Part shown: positions 33,163 to 40,950 of the stretch, one piece after another
How positions within the stretch are numbered: the first letter of the stretch is position 1
How the letters are laid out: each line of letters opens with the position of its first letter
Source: an uncultured Paracoccaceae bacterium
Lineage (GTDB): Bacteria; Pseudomonadota; Alphaproteobacteria; Rhodobacterales; Rhodobacteraceae
Reading direction: 5' to 3'
Length of the DNA stretch: 64,000 nt
NCBI GenBank assembly: GCA_937916485.1
Contig: CALFSV010000255.1
Coordinates: 40,333 to 104,332 of the forward strand
Notes under the pieces: generated by a model
What the model was told of the DNA's origin: nothing
Database searches by the model: none
Seen by the model: the letters and a program-made list of their open reading frames with translations, nothing else
Program-made: the position numbers and the translations under genes

Positions 33163-34578
33163 ATGCCCAATCGCTACCCTCGTGACATGATCGGTTACGG
33201 ATCGACACCACCCGACGCCAAATGGCCGGGGGGGGCCAAGATCGCGGTTTCAATCGTCCTGAATTATGAAGAGGGCGGCGAGAACAACATCCTGCACGGC
33301 GACGCGGGATCAGAGGCCTTTTTGTCCGACATCGCCGGCGCCGCCCCCTGGCCGGGACAACGGCACTGGAACATGGAATCGATCTACGAATATGGGTCGC
33401 GGGCCGGTTTTTGGCGTCTGCATCGCCTGTTCACTAGCATGGACATCCCGCTGACCATCTACGGCGTGGCAACAGCCCTTGCCCGCTCACCCGAGCAGGT
33501 GGCGGCGATGCTCGACGCAGGGTGGGAGGTGGCCAGCCACGGGCTGAAATGGGTCGAACACCGCGACATGCCCAAGGATGAGGAACGCGCCCAGATCGCC
33601 GAGGCGATCCGCCTTCACACAGAGGTCACAGGCAGCCGCCCCACCGGTTGGTATACGGGCCGGTGCAGCATGAATACGGTCCACCTCACCGCCGAGGCCG
33701 GGTTCGACTGGATCTCGGACACCTATGACGACGACCTGCCCTACTGGCGCCAGACGGGCGAGGGGCATCAGCTTGTCATCCCCTACACGCTTGAGGCGAA
33801 CGACATGCGCTTTGCCACCGCGCCGGGGTACATCGAGGGCGAGCAGTTCTTTACCTACCTGAAGGACAGTTTCGATACCCTCTATGCCGAAGGGGCAGAG
33901 GGGGCCGCCAAGATGTTCTCGATCGGGTTGCATTGCCGCCTGATCGGTCGTCCGGGCAAGATTGCGGGCCTCAAACGGTTCCTGGACTATGCAAAGGGCC
34001 ACGAAGGCGTCTGGTTCCCCCGCCGCATCGACATCGCACGGCACTGGGCCGCGACCCACCCGCCGGCCAAACGGGTGCGGGCCAGCGAGATGGACAAGGA
34101 TGCCTTTGTCAGCGCCTTTGGCGGCGTTTTTGAACATTCCCCCTGGATCGCGGAACGGGCGTTCGAACTTGAGCTTGGCCCGGCCCACGACACCGCCGTT
34201 GGAGTGCACAGCGCGCTGGCCCGGATGTTCCGGTCCGCCTCGCCTGCCGAGCGGATGGGGCTCCTGCGCGCCCACCCCGATCTTGCGGGCAAACTGGCTG
34301 CGGCACAGCGGCTGACCGCCGAAAGCACACAGGAACAGGCCAGCGCCGGTCTGGATGCCCTGACTGATGACGAACGCGCCCGGTTCACCGAGATGAACAC
34401 CCGCTACGTCGAACGGCACGGCTTTCCCTTCATCATTGCCGTGCGCGACCACGACAAGGCCGACATCCTTGCCGCCTTTGAGACCCGGATCGCCAACGAC
34501 AGCGTCACCGAATTCGCCACGGCCTGCGCGCAGGTCGAACGGATCGCCCTCCTCCGACTGAAGGCCCTTATGCAATGA
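33163..34578 (+). CDS. puuE: Allantoinase (PuuE type) fused to OHCU decarboxylase (UraD)
   Basis: This 471-residue bifunctional protein has residues 1 to about 305 as a polysaccharide-deacetylase-like allantoinase (NYEEGGENN, EVASHGLKW, TGWYTGRCSMNT, SIGLHCRLIGRPGK). Residues from about 310 on form a UraD domain, with FVSAFGGVFEHSPWIAERAF, RAHPDLAGKLAAAQ, STQEQASAGLD and FPFIIAVRD. It would turn OHCU into (S)-allantoin and then open allantoin to allantoate. ATG at 33163 follows AGGAG by eight bases; the longer frame into the divergent promoter is not supported. It overlaps allE by four bases. Confidence 0.93.
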   Translation: MPNRYPRDMIGYGSTPPDAKWPGGAKIAVSIVLNYEEGGENNILHGDAGSEAFLSDIAGAAPWPGQRHWNMESIYEYGSRAGFWRLHRLFTSMDIPLTIYGVATALARSPEQVAAMLDAGWEVASHGLKWVEHRDMPKDEERAQIAEAIRLHTEVTGSRPTGWYTGRCSMNTVHLTAEAGFDWISDTYDDDLPYWRQTGEGHQLVIPYTLEANDMRFATAPGYIEGEQFFTYLKDSFDTLYAEGAEGAAKMFSIGLHCRLIGRPGKIAGLKRFLDYAKGHEGVWFPRRIDIARHWAATHPPAKRVRASEMDKDAFVSAFGGVFEHSPWIAERAFELELGPAHDTAVGVHSALARMFRSASPAERMGLLRAHPDLAGKLAAAQRLTAESTQEQASAGLDALTDDERARFTEMNTRYVERHGFPFIIAVRDHDKADILAAFETRIANDSVTEFATACAQVERIALLRLKALMQ

Positions 34579-35393
34579 CCTCCTACGCCTTCCCCCCCGG
34601 CGGGATGCCCGCCATGACCGAAGACCCGGCAGCAGCCGGAGCCCGGTTTGAAACCGCTTACGCCTTTATCCCCGGCGCAACGATGCGCGACATCGTGACC
34701 AGCCGCCTGCATGGCTGGACCGACACCCGTGTCTGGATCATAGCCCGCCCGATTACCGGGCTGGCAGAAACCTTTGCCCAATATGCCGTCGAAGTCCTGC
34801 CCGGCGGCGGCAGCGCCAAGCCCGAGCCTGACCCAGAGGCAGAGGCCGCCATACTGGTGGCCGAAGGTCAAATGACGCTGACGATCGACGGCGTCACACA
34901 TACCCTTGGCAAAGGCGGTTACGCCTATCTTCCGGCAAGTGTTGAATGGACACTGCACAACAACGGCACCGAAACCCTGCGGTTTCACTGGATCCGCAAA
35001 CGCTATGAAGCCGTTCCGGGCCTTGGCCATCCGGACGTGGTGATCACGTCGGACCAGGATAATCCTGTGCGTTGGATGCCGGACTGCGACAATTGGGGGA
35101 CGACGACCTTTGTCGATATGGCCGACCTGCGCCATGACATGCATGTCAACATCGTCACCTTCCATCCCGGCGGACGCATACCGTTTGCCGAGACCCATGT
35201 GATGGAACATGGCCTTTATGTTTTGGAAGGCACTGCACGATACCTCTTGAACACGGACTGGGTCGACGTTGGCCCCGGCGATTTCATGTGGCTGCGCGCC
35301 TTCTGCCCACAGGCCTGCATCGCGACCGGCGATGGTCCGTTCCGTTACCTGCTATACAAGGACGTCAACCGTCACCCAAGGCTGGCCCTATGA
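34575..35393 (+). CDS. allE: (S)-Ureidoglycine aminohydrolase (bicupin)
   Basis: This 272-residue double-cupin manganese enzyme hydrolyses (S)-ureidoglycine to (S)-ureidoglycolate and ammonia, keeping the stereochemistry. The second cupin carries the metal ligands in FHPGGRIPFAETHVMEHGLYVLEG and GDFMWLRAFCPQACI. The first has AILVAEGQMTLTIDGVTH and AYLPASVEWTLHN. It lies between the allantoinase fusion and AllA, with ATGA overlaps on both sides. An allantoate amidohydrolase that makes ureidoglycine is not in this cluster. Confidence 0.92.
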   Translation: MTSYAFPPGGMPAMTEDPAAAGARFETAYAFIPGATMRDIVTSRLHGWTDTRVWIIARPITGLAETFAQYAVEVLPGGGSAKPEPDPEAEAAILVAEGQMTLTIDGVTHTLGKGGYAYLPASVEWTLHNNGTETLRFHWIRKRYEAVPGLGHPDVVITSDQDNPVRWMPDCDNWGTTTFVDMADLRHDMHVNIVTFHPGGRIPFAETHVMEHGLYVLEGTARYLLNTDWVDVGPGDFMWLRAFCPQACIATGDGPFRYLLYKDVNRHPRLAL

Positions 35394-35878
35394 CGATCAC
35401 GCTGCGGACAGAGCCGCTGACGACCGAGGCTTTCGCCCCCTTTGGCGATATTCTTGAGGCGGCTGGTCCGCATGACAAGCTGATCAACGAAGGCATGTGC
35501 AAAAGGTTCCACGACCGGGCCCGCATGGACTTTGGCCCCGAAGGCCGGGCCGGGATCAGCATCTTTCAGGCCGAGGCACGGGCGCTGCCCTACACATGCG
35601 CCTTGGTGGAACGTCACCCGGAAGGGAGCCAGGCCTTCATCCCCATGTCAGCCGACCCCTTTCTTGTCATCGTGGCCGAGGATGAAGGCGGGCACCCGGC
35701 CCGGTTCAGGGCCTTTCTGACCGCGCCCGGACAAGGCATCAACCTGCTGCGAAATACATGGCATGGGGTGCTGACCCCGCTGGCCCCACCTGGCCTTTTT
35801 GCCGTGATCGACCGGATCGGTGATACCGCCAACCTTGAAGAGTATCCGCTGACCACTCCCCTCCTGATAGAGGGCTGA
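35390..35878 (+). CDS. allA: Ureidoglycolate lyase
   Basis: This 162-residue cupin-like lyase splits (S)-ureidoglycolate into glyoxylate and urea, ending the ureide route. Recognisable stretches are LTTEAFAPFGDILE, ISIFQAEARALPYTCALVERHPEGSQAFIPM, RAFLTAPGQGINLLRNTWHGVLTPL and AVIDRIGDTANLEEYPL. The start at 35390 overlaps the allE stop; a longer frame from 35288 is inside allE. The glyoxylate formed could be fed to glycerate, for which a glycerate kinase gene lies ten kb downstream. Confidence 0.92.
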   Translation: MTITLRTEPLTTEAFAPFGDILEAAGPHDKLINEGMCKRFHDRARMDFGPEGRAGISIFQAEARALPYTCALVERHPEGSQAFIPMSADPFLVIVAEDEGGHPARFRAFLTAPGQGINLLRNTWHGVLTPLAPPGLFAVIDRIGDTANLEEYPLTTPLLIEG

Positions 35879-35969
35879 GAACCGGACCGCGCTTTGCTGT
35901 CGCACCCGCTGTTGAACGGGAGGGGGCAGGCTATATGAGGTCTAACCCAGTCTCATGGAGGCACTTGCA

Positions 35970-37370
35970 ATGGACGCCCTACTCCTGTCGCGTATCCAGT
36001 TCGCGGCAAACATCTCGTTTCACATCCTTTTCCCTACGATCACGATCGCCCTGGGCTGGGTGCTGGTGTTCTTTCGGCTGCGCTACAACCAGACCAAGGA
36101 TCACCGCTGGATGGAGGCCTATGGGTTCTGGGTAAAAGTCTTTGCCCTGTCTTTCGCCATGGGCGTCGTGTCGGGCATCACAATGTCCTTCCAATTCGGG
36201 ACAAATTGGCCGGGCTTCATGGAGAAGGTCGGCAACATTGCCGGTCCGCTTCTAGCCTATGAGGTGCTGACCGCCTTCTTCCTTGAGGCCGTGTTCCTTG
36301 GGATCATGCTGTTCGGCGCGTCCCGTGTGAAGGCCTGGGTTCATACCACAGCGACTGTGCTTGTGGCCTTTGGGACAACCATGTCGGCGTTCTGGATCAT
36401 CGTCCTGAACTCCTGGATGCACACGCCCCAAGGGTTCGAGATGATCGACGGGGTCGCCCATGCGACCGATTGGTGGGCCATCGTCTTCAACCCGTCCATG
36501 CCCTACCGTTTTGCACATATGATGATCGCCAGCTTCCTGACGGTGAGCTTCCTTATCGCGGGCATCTCGGCCTATCGCTGGCTCATTGGGGGTAAGACCG
36601 AAGGGGTGCGGGTCGCCCTCAAGGTCGCTATCGTTGCGGCCGCTCTGCTGATCCCTGTGCAGATCTTTGTCGGGGACATGCACGGGCTGAACACGCTGGA
36701 GCATCAGCCACAGAAGGTCGCGGCGATGGAGGGCAACTGGGAAACCCAGTCGAACGTGCCGCTATTGCTGTTCGCCCTGCCGAATGAGGAAACCCGTAGC
36801 AACGACTTTGAAATTGCCATCCCGAACCTTGCTTCGATCATCCTCACGCACCATGCCGATGGGGTCGTCCCGGGCCTGAACGATTTCGTGGCCGAGGATG
36901 GAACCATCCTTCACCCGCGCGTCGCCCCGGTGTTCTGGAGCTTTCGGGTGATGGTCGGCATCGGCATGCTGATGCTTGTCGTAAGCTGGGCGACCGTCGC
37001 CCTGATGCTGCGCAAGCGGCGGGACGGGGCAGGACGCAGCGGTGTGTCCGGGTTGCCAAAGCCGGTCCTTTACGGGCTGGTCGGGATGAGCTTTTCGGGC
37101 TGGGTCGCCACACTGGCAGGCTGGTACACGACCGAGATCGGGCGCCAGCCCTGGCTGGTGCAGGGTGTCCTGTCCACCAAGGAGGCCGTTGCCGATGTGC
37201 CCGCCGCCATGGTTGGCACCACGCTGGTGGCCTACCTTATCGTCTATGCGGCTCTGTTGGTCGCCTATATCGGGGTGATCTTCTACCTGGCGGGCCGCGC
37301 CTCACGCGGTCAGCCTGTCGGCCCCGCCGTGGCCGGGCCCAACACCCCCAGCCCCCTGCCAGCGGAGTAG
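35970..37370 (+). CDS. cydA: Cytochrome bd-type ubiquinol oxidase subunit I (CIO-like)
   Basis: This 466-residue inner-membrane subunit carries the haems and the quinol site of a high-affinity terminal oxidase. It has about nine helices: RIQFAANISFHILFPTITIALGW with the first haem ligand His, FEAVFLG-type FFLEAVFLGIMLFG, GDMHG..TLEHQPQKVAAMEG at the quinol loop, and GWYTTEIGRQPW near the C-terminus. The Q-loop is short, as in cyanide-insensitive oxidases. ATG at 35970 is eight bases after GGAGG; an upstream in-frame ATG (35955) overlaps that ribosome site. It is followed by cydB after four bases. Confidence 0.94.
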   Translation: MDALLLSRIQFAANISFHILFPTITIALGWVLVFFRLRYNQTKDHRWMEAYGFWVKVFALSFAMGVVSGITMSFQFGTNWPGFMEKVGNIAGPLLAYEVLTAFFLEAVFLGIMLFGASRVKAWVHTTATVLVAFGTTMSAFWIIVLNSWMHTPQGFEMIDGVAHATDWWAIVFNPSMPYRFAHMMIASFLTVSFLIAGISAYRWLIGGKTEGVRVALKVAIVAAALLIPVQIFVGDMHGLNTLEHQPQKVAAMEGNWETQSNVPLLLFALPNEETRSNDFEIAIPNLASIILTHHADGVVPGLNDFVAEDGTILHPRVAPVFWSFRVMVGIGMLMLVVSWATVALMLRKRRDGAGRSGVSGLPKPVLYGLVGMSFSGWVATLAGWYTTEIGRQPWLVQGVLSTKEAVADVPAAMVGTTLVAYLIVYAALLVAYIGVIFYLAGRASRGQPVGPAVAGPNTPSPLPAE

Positions 37371-37374
37371 CCCT

Positions 37375-38385
37375 ATGTACACCTTTGGTGACCCGAGTGT
37401 CTGGCTGCCCTTTGTCTTTGCAGGGCTGATGGGTCTCTCGATCCTGATCTACGTGGTTCTGGACGGGTTCGACCTTGGGGTGGGGGTCCTGTTCCCCTTT
37501 GCCACAGATGCGGAAAAGGACAAGATGGTCGCTTCCATCGGTCCGTTCTGGGATGCGAACGAAACCTGGCTCGTGCTGGCTGTCGGTTTGCTTCTTGTGG
37601 CGTTCCCACAGGCGCACGGTGCGATCCTGACCGCCCTTTACCTGCCGGTCGCGATCATGCTGATCGGCCTGATCCTGCGAGGCGTGGCGTTCGAGTTTCG
37701 GGCAAAGGCCCCGGCCCCTTATAAGCGGGCCTGGAACAACGCCTTCTTCGCTGGCTCCTTGATGACCTCCCTGTCGCAGGGGTTCATGCTGGGCATGTAC
37801 GTGATGGGGCTGGAGTGGACTTCGCCCCACGTCGGATTTGCCCTGCTGACAGCCGTCTTTCTAACGGTGGGCTATAGTTTCATCGGGGCGACCTGGGTGA
37901 TCCACAAGACCGAAAAGGTCCTCCAGCTCAAGGCGATTGACTGGGCCAAAGGCGGGATCTGGGGGCTGGTTCTGGGGATTGGGGCCATTTCTGCAGCGAC
38001 GCCTCTGGTGAGCGACCGGATCTTCGACAAGTGGTTCTCCTGGCCTGAAGCCCTGTGGCTGTCCCCCTTGCCGATCCTGTCGGGCATGCTGGTCGTGTCG
38101 CTTTGGATCATGCTGCGCCGGATGCCCTTTGCCTCGGACGGTTTTTCCTGGTTGCCCTTTGCTGCAGCAACCGCCCTTTGGACGATGGCCTTTGGCGGCA
38201 TGGCCTACAGCTTTTATCCCTACGTCGTCCCGGAAAAGCTGACCATCTACGAGGCGGCCAGCGCGCCCGAAAGCCTGTTCATCATTCTGTTGGGGACGCT
38301 GGTCGTGCTGCCCACGATCCTGGCCTATACCGTTCTGTCCTATGCCATTTTCAGGGGCAAAGCGACCGAGCTGCGCTACGACTAA
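37375..38385 (+). CDS. cydB: Cytochrome bd-type ubiquinol oxidase subunit II
   Basis: This 336-residue membrane partner of CydA has about eight helices. It begins with VWLPFVFAGLMGLSILIYVVLDGFDLGVG, then has DANETWLVLAVGLLLVAFPQAHG and GVAFEFRAKAP, the well-conserved CydB start, and ends YEAASAPESLFIILLGTLVVLP. No cydX/cydS-like small gene follows, because a perfect palindrome begins inside its stop codon. Confidence 0.94.
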   Translation: MYTFGDPSVWLPFVFAGLMGLSILIYVVLDGFDLGVGVLFPFATDAEKDKMVASIGPFWDANETWLVLAVGLLLVAFPQAHGAILTALYLPVAIMLIGLILRGVAFEFRAKAPAPYKRAWNNAFFAGSLMTSLSQGFMLGMYVMGLEWTSPHVGFALLTAVFLTVGYSFIGATWVIHKTEKVLQLKAIDWAKGGIWGLVLGIGAISAATPLVSDRIFDKWFSWPEALWLSPLPILSGMLVVSLWIMLRRMPFASDGFSWLPFAAATALWTMAFGGMAYSFYPYVVPEKLTIYEAASAPESLFIILLGTLVVLPTILAYTVLSYAIFRGKATELRYD

Positions 38386-38415
38386 AGTAAGGTGGGTCAT
38401 GACCCACCTTACTTT
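38384..38415. terminator. Perfect 32-bp palindrome between cydB and the FGGY kinase (probable bidirectional terminator)
   Basis: AAAGTAAGGTGGGTCA (38384-38399) is followed directly by its exact reverse complement (38400-38415). It overlaps the last two bases of the cydB stop and the last base of the convergent kinase gene. Seen from either side the arm ends in TTT, so it can end both transcripts. Its core GTAAGGTGGGT/ACCCACCTTAC recurs at 40918-40943. Confidence 0.8.
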
Positions 38416-39875
38416 CAGGTTAGCGCGGCGTTGATCGGTCTAAGCTGCTGATAGAGCTCCTGCCAAAGTGCAAATCGCCGGTCGGCCAGTGCCGCCCCTG
38501 ACGGGTCGGGAAGAAACATGCGATCACTTGGCACAAGGTCGGCTGTCGCATTGGCCAGGTCTGCCATCAGACCGGCGCCAACCCCTGCGATGACCATGGC
38601 CCCGACAGCGCCTGCATCGCGCGCCTGCATCCTCTCAAACGGACGGCCAAGGACGTCCGCCCGGATCTGGCACCACGCGTCCGAAGAGGTCCCGCCACCA
38701 CCGCCCCGAACGGTGCTGGCCCGCTGCCCTCCGGCCCGCTCCAACGCTTCAACCGCGAGCCGGGCGGAAAAGGCGACCCCTTCCATCACCGCGGCAATCA
38801 TATCCACCGGCCCATGCGCCGAGCTTAGCCCGGCAAAGGCCCCCCGCGCCTGAGCGTCCCACAGCGGCGCCCGTTCTCCCGCAAGGTGGGGCAGGAACAA
38901 GGGGCTGGTGCTGGTGATCCGGTGTCCTTCCACCCGTGCCGCCAAATCCGGCGCGGACTGTCCCATCAGTTTGCCCAGCCATTCCAGGGAGGCCCCTCCG
39001 GCCTGGGTCGGCCCGGCATGCAGGGTGATCCCGGCCCAGGGCGGAAAGGTGATGACCCCCGGCTCGGGGTGGTGATCGGCGGAAATCAGGCCGAGCACTT
39101 CCGATGTCCCCGACAGGTTCATCGCCTCGCCATTCCGGGCCACCCCGGTGCCGAACATGGAGGCCCAGGCATCCATCGTGCCCCGGACAACCGGAACGCC
39201 GGCAAGAACCCCGTCGCGGACAGACCCGGCAATCGACCTGGGGTCCTGTAACGGTGGCAAAAAATCATTGGACCGGGGCAGGAGGTCAAGGATCGGCGCT
39301 GCGTAGGTCAGATCCGTCCCCACCAGCCCGACAGAGGCCAATGCATCCGCCCCGACTACCCCGGTCAGCCGGGCGATGACCCAGTCCTTGGGAGACAGTA
39401 CGTGGCGGGTCCTTACCCAGACCTCCGGCTCTGCGGCTGCGACCCAGGCCATGCGCGACAGGGCGTGGCTGGCGTCGATGGGGATCGGTGCACCAAGGGC
39501 CCGCGTCTTGGCCTCAACCGTTATGCGCCCGTCCAGCTCAGCACCCGACTCTACGGCCCGAACATCCTGCCAGACGATCGCCGGGCGCAGGGGTAGATTG
39601 CCCGCGTCGCAAAAGACATGGGTGTTGACCTGACTGGTGATCCCGATGGCCGCGACAGGCCGCCCGAGGGCCGCGAATTGGGTCAGGGCGGCTTCGACAT
39701 GAAACCACCAGTCGGACGGGTCCTGCTCAACCCAGCCCGCCTCGGACCGCGTCGTCGGATAGGGGGCAGCATAGTCGGCAAGGCGGCGGCCCGCGGCATC
39801 TGACATCACCGCCTTGACCGCCGTCGTACCCACATCGATGCCGATCAACGCAGCAGCTTCAGCCATTTTGGCCAT
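38415..39875 (-). CDS. FGGY-family carbohydrate kinase (xylulokinase-like)
   Basis: This 486-residue kinase has the two-domain ASKHA fold of FGGY sugar kinases. The phosphate-1 motif is GIDVGTTAVKAVMSD, followed by YPTTRSEAGWVEQDPSDWW, ITSQVNTHV and IVWQDVRA. The C-terminal domain has MNLSGTSEVLGL and a GGG-rich stretch (VRGGGGGTSSDAWCQIRADVLG), typical of XylB-like proteins. GGGAGA lies six bases before the ATG. It is divergent from a ribose-type sugar ABC operon, so it probably phosphorylates the imported pentose, ketose or polyol. The exact sugar cannot be told. Confidence 0.87.
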   Translation of the reverse strand: MAKMAEAAALIGIDVGTTAVKAVMSDAAGRRLADYAAPYPTTRSEAGWVEQDPSDWWFHVEAALTQFAALGRPVAAIGITSQVNTHVFCDAGNLPLRPAIVWQDVRAVESGAELDGRITVEAKTRALGAPIPIDASHALSRMAWVAAAEPEVWVRTRHVLSPKDWVIARLTGVVGADALASVGLVGTDLTYAAPILDLLPRSNDFLPPLQDPRSIAGSVRDGVLAGVPVVRGTMDAWASMFGTGVARNGEAMNLSGTSEVLGLISADHHPEPGVITFPPWAGITLHAGPTQAGGASLEWLGKLMGQSAPDLAARVEGHRITSTSPLFLPHLAGERAPLWDAQARGAFAGLSSAHGPVDMIAAVMEGVAFSARLAVEALERAGGQRASTVRGGGGGTSSDAWCQIRADVLGRPFERMQARDAGAVGAMVIAGVGAGLMADLANATADLVPSDRMFLPDPSGAALADRRFALWQELYQQLRPINAALT

Positions 39876-39897
39876 CCGAATTCTCCCTCTCTGTCGT

Positions 39898-39921
39898 CCG
39901 GCACTGGATCCGGCACTGGAC
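39898..39921. promoter_or_regulatory. Tandem 12-bp direct repeat in the kinase/sugar-ABC divergent region
   Basis: CCGGCACTGGAT is followed immediately by CCGGCACTGGAC; a looser inverted pair (CAGGTG ... CACCTG) follows within 40 bp. The region separates two divergent genes of what is probably one sugar pathway and has no regulator gene beside it, so these are candidate operator sequences. Confidence 0.4.
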
Positions 39922-39989
39922 AGGTGCAGACTGGCCTGCCATTCCTGTCACCTGCAAGTCCATTTGACTGACCTCGGGAGGGTCGTTTC

Positions 39990-40910
39990 ATGTCCATTAA
40001 GCCATATCGCACTGCCATTGCCGCCTCTGTCCTCACCCTGTTCGCCTCTGGCGCCCTGGCCGAAACCGTGGCCGTCATCACGCCCTACCTGGCCCAGCCT
40101 GGCACCCAGTTCTACGTCGAGGCCTTTGAAGGCCGGGCCGCCGAACTTGGCTGGGACGTCAATGTCATCGACACCGGCGGTGATGTGGCCGCTGTTATCA
40201 GCCGGATCGAGGATGTGGTGACCCAGGGCGTCGACGCCATCGTCATCAACGTCGATCCCGCACAGGTCGGCGCTGGCCTTCAGGCGGCGGCCGATGCCGG
40301 CGTGCCGGTTGTCGGCATGGACGCAGGCAGCGATCCGCTGCTGGTCGCGAACGTCACCTCGAACGGATACGCGATGGCTGTTGAGACCTCGGTCTATGTG
40401 GCAAACCGGATTGGGGGGGCAGGCAATGTGGTCATGTTCACCTTCGACCCCTTCCCCCCGGTGCAGGTGCGCGGCGTGATCGCGGATGCGGTCTTTGCCA
40501 ACTACCCCGACATCACCGTCCTAGACCGGATCACTCCGGACGTCAGCGACGGCGGCATCGCCGACAGCCGGGCCCAAATGGAGGCCATCCTGGCCGCCAA
40601 TCCCGAGGCTGGTAGCATCTCGGCCGTTTGGGCCGCATGGGACCAGCCGGCCCTTGGCGCCCTTCAGGCCATCGAGGCTGCCGGTCGTGAAGGGGAAGGC
40701 ATTGTCATCACCGGCATCGACGCCAATCCCCAGGCCCGCGACGCCATCGCGCAGGGCGGCAACTTTGAGGCGTCCGTCGCCCAGGACTTTGCTGGCATCG
40801 GGGCAACGGCGGCCGACACAGTCGCCCGCATTCTGGCAGGCGAGGATATCGTGGCACCGGTGATCTACGTGCCGACGGTCCTGATCACCTCAGCGAATGT
40901 TGCTGAGTAA
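39990..40910 (+). CDS. Sugar ABC transporter substrate-binding protein (RbsB-like)
   Basis: This 306-residue periplasmic protein has a Sec signal (MSIKPYRTAIAASVLTLFAS, cleavage probably after GALA). The mature part is a type-I sugar-binding fold of the Peripla_BP_4 family: VEAFEGRAAELGWDVNVIDTGGD, VDAIVINVDPAQVGAGLQAAADAGVPVV, AVWAAWDQPALGALQAIEAAG and VITGIDANPQARDAI. It is the first gene of an importer with ATPase and permease genes downstream. A perfect palindrome (40918-40943) separates it from the ATPase gene and may favour its higher expression. Confidence 0.9.
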   Translation: MSIKPYRTAIAASVLTLFASGALAETVAVITPYLAQPGTQFYVEAFEGRAAELGWDVNVIDTGGDVAAVISRIEDVVTQGVDAIVINVDPAQVGAGLQAAADAGVPVVGMDAGSDPLLVANVTSNGYAMAVETSVYVANRIGGAGNVVMFTFDPFPPVQVRGVIADAVFANYPDITVLDRITPDVSDGGIADSRAQMEAILAANPEAGSISAVWAAWDQPALGALQAIEAAGREGEGIVITGIDANPQARDAIAQGGNFEASVAQDFAGIGATAADTVARILAGEDIVAPVIYVPTVLITSANVAE

Positions 40911-40917
40911 ACGAAAG

Positions 40918-40943
40918 GTAAGGTGGGTTTAAACCCACCTTAC
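40918..40943. repeat. Perfect 26-bp palindrome between sugar-binding and ATPase genes
   Basis: GTAAGGTGGGTTT (40918-40930) is directly followed by its exact reverse complement (40931-40943). The core GTAAGGTGGGT is shared with the palindrome after cydB, while the centre differs (TTTAAA against CATG). It begins eight bases after the binding-protein stop codon and ends seven bases before the next start codon. Confidence 0.8.
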
Positions 40944-40950
40944 ACCTCCT

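Noticed and set aside
35383..35390. TGGCCCTA at the allE/allA junction, like a TauR half-site
   Set aside because: Single copy within coding sequence, with no partner 23 bp away.
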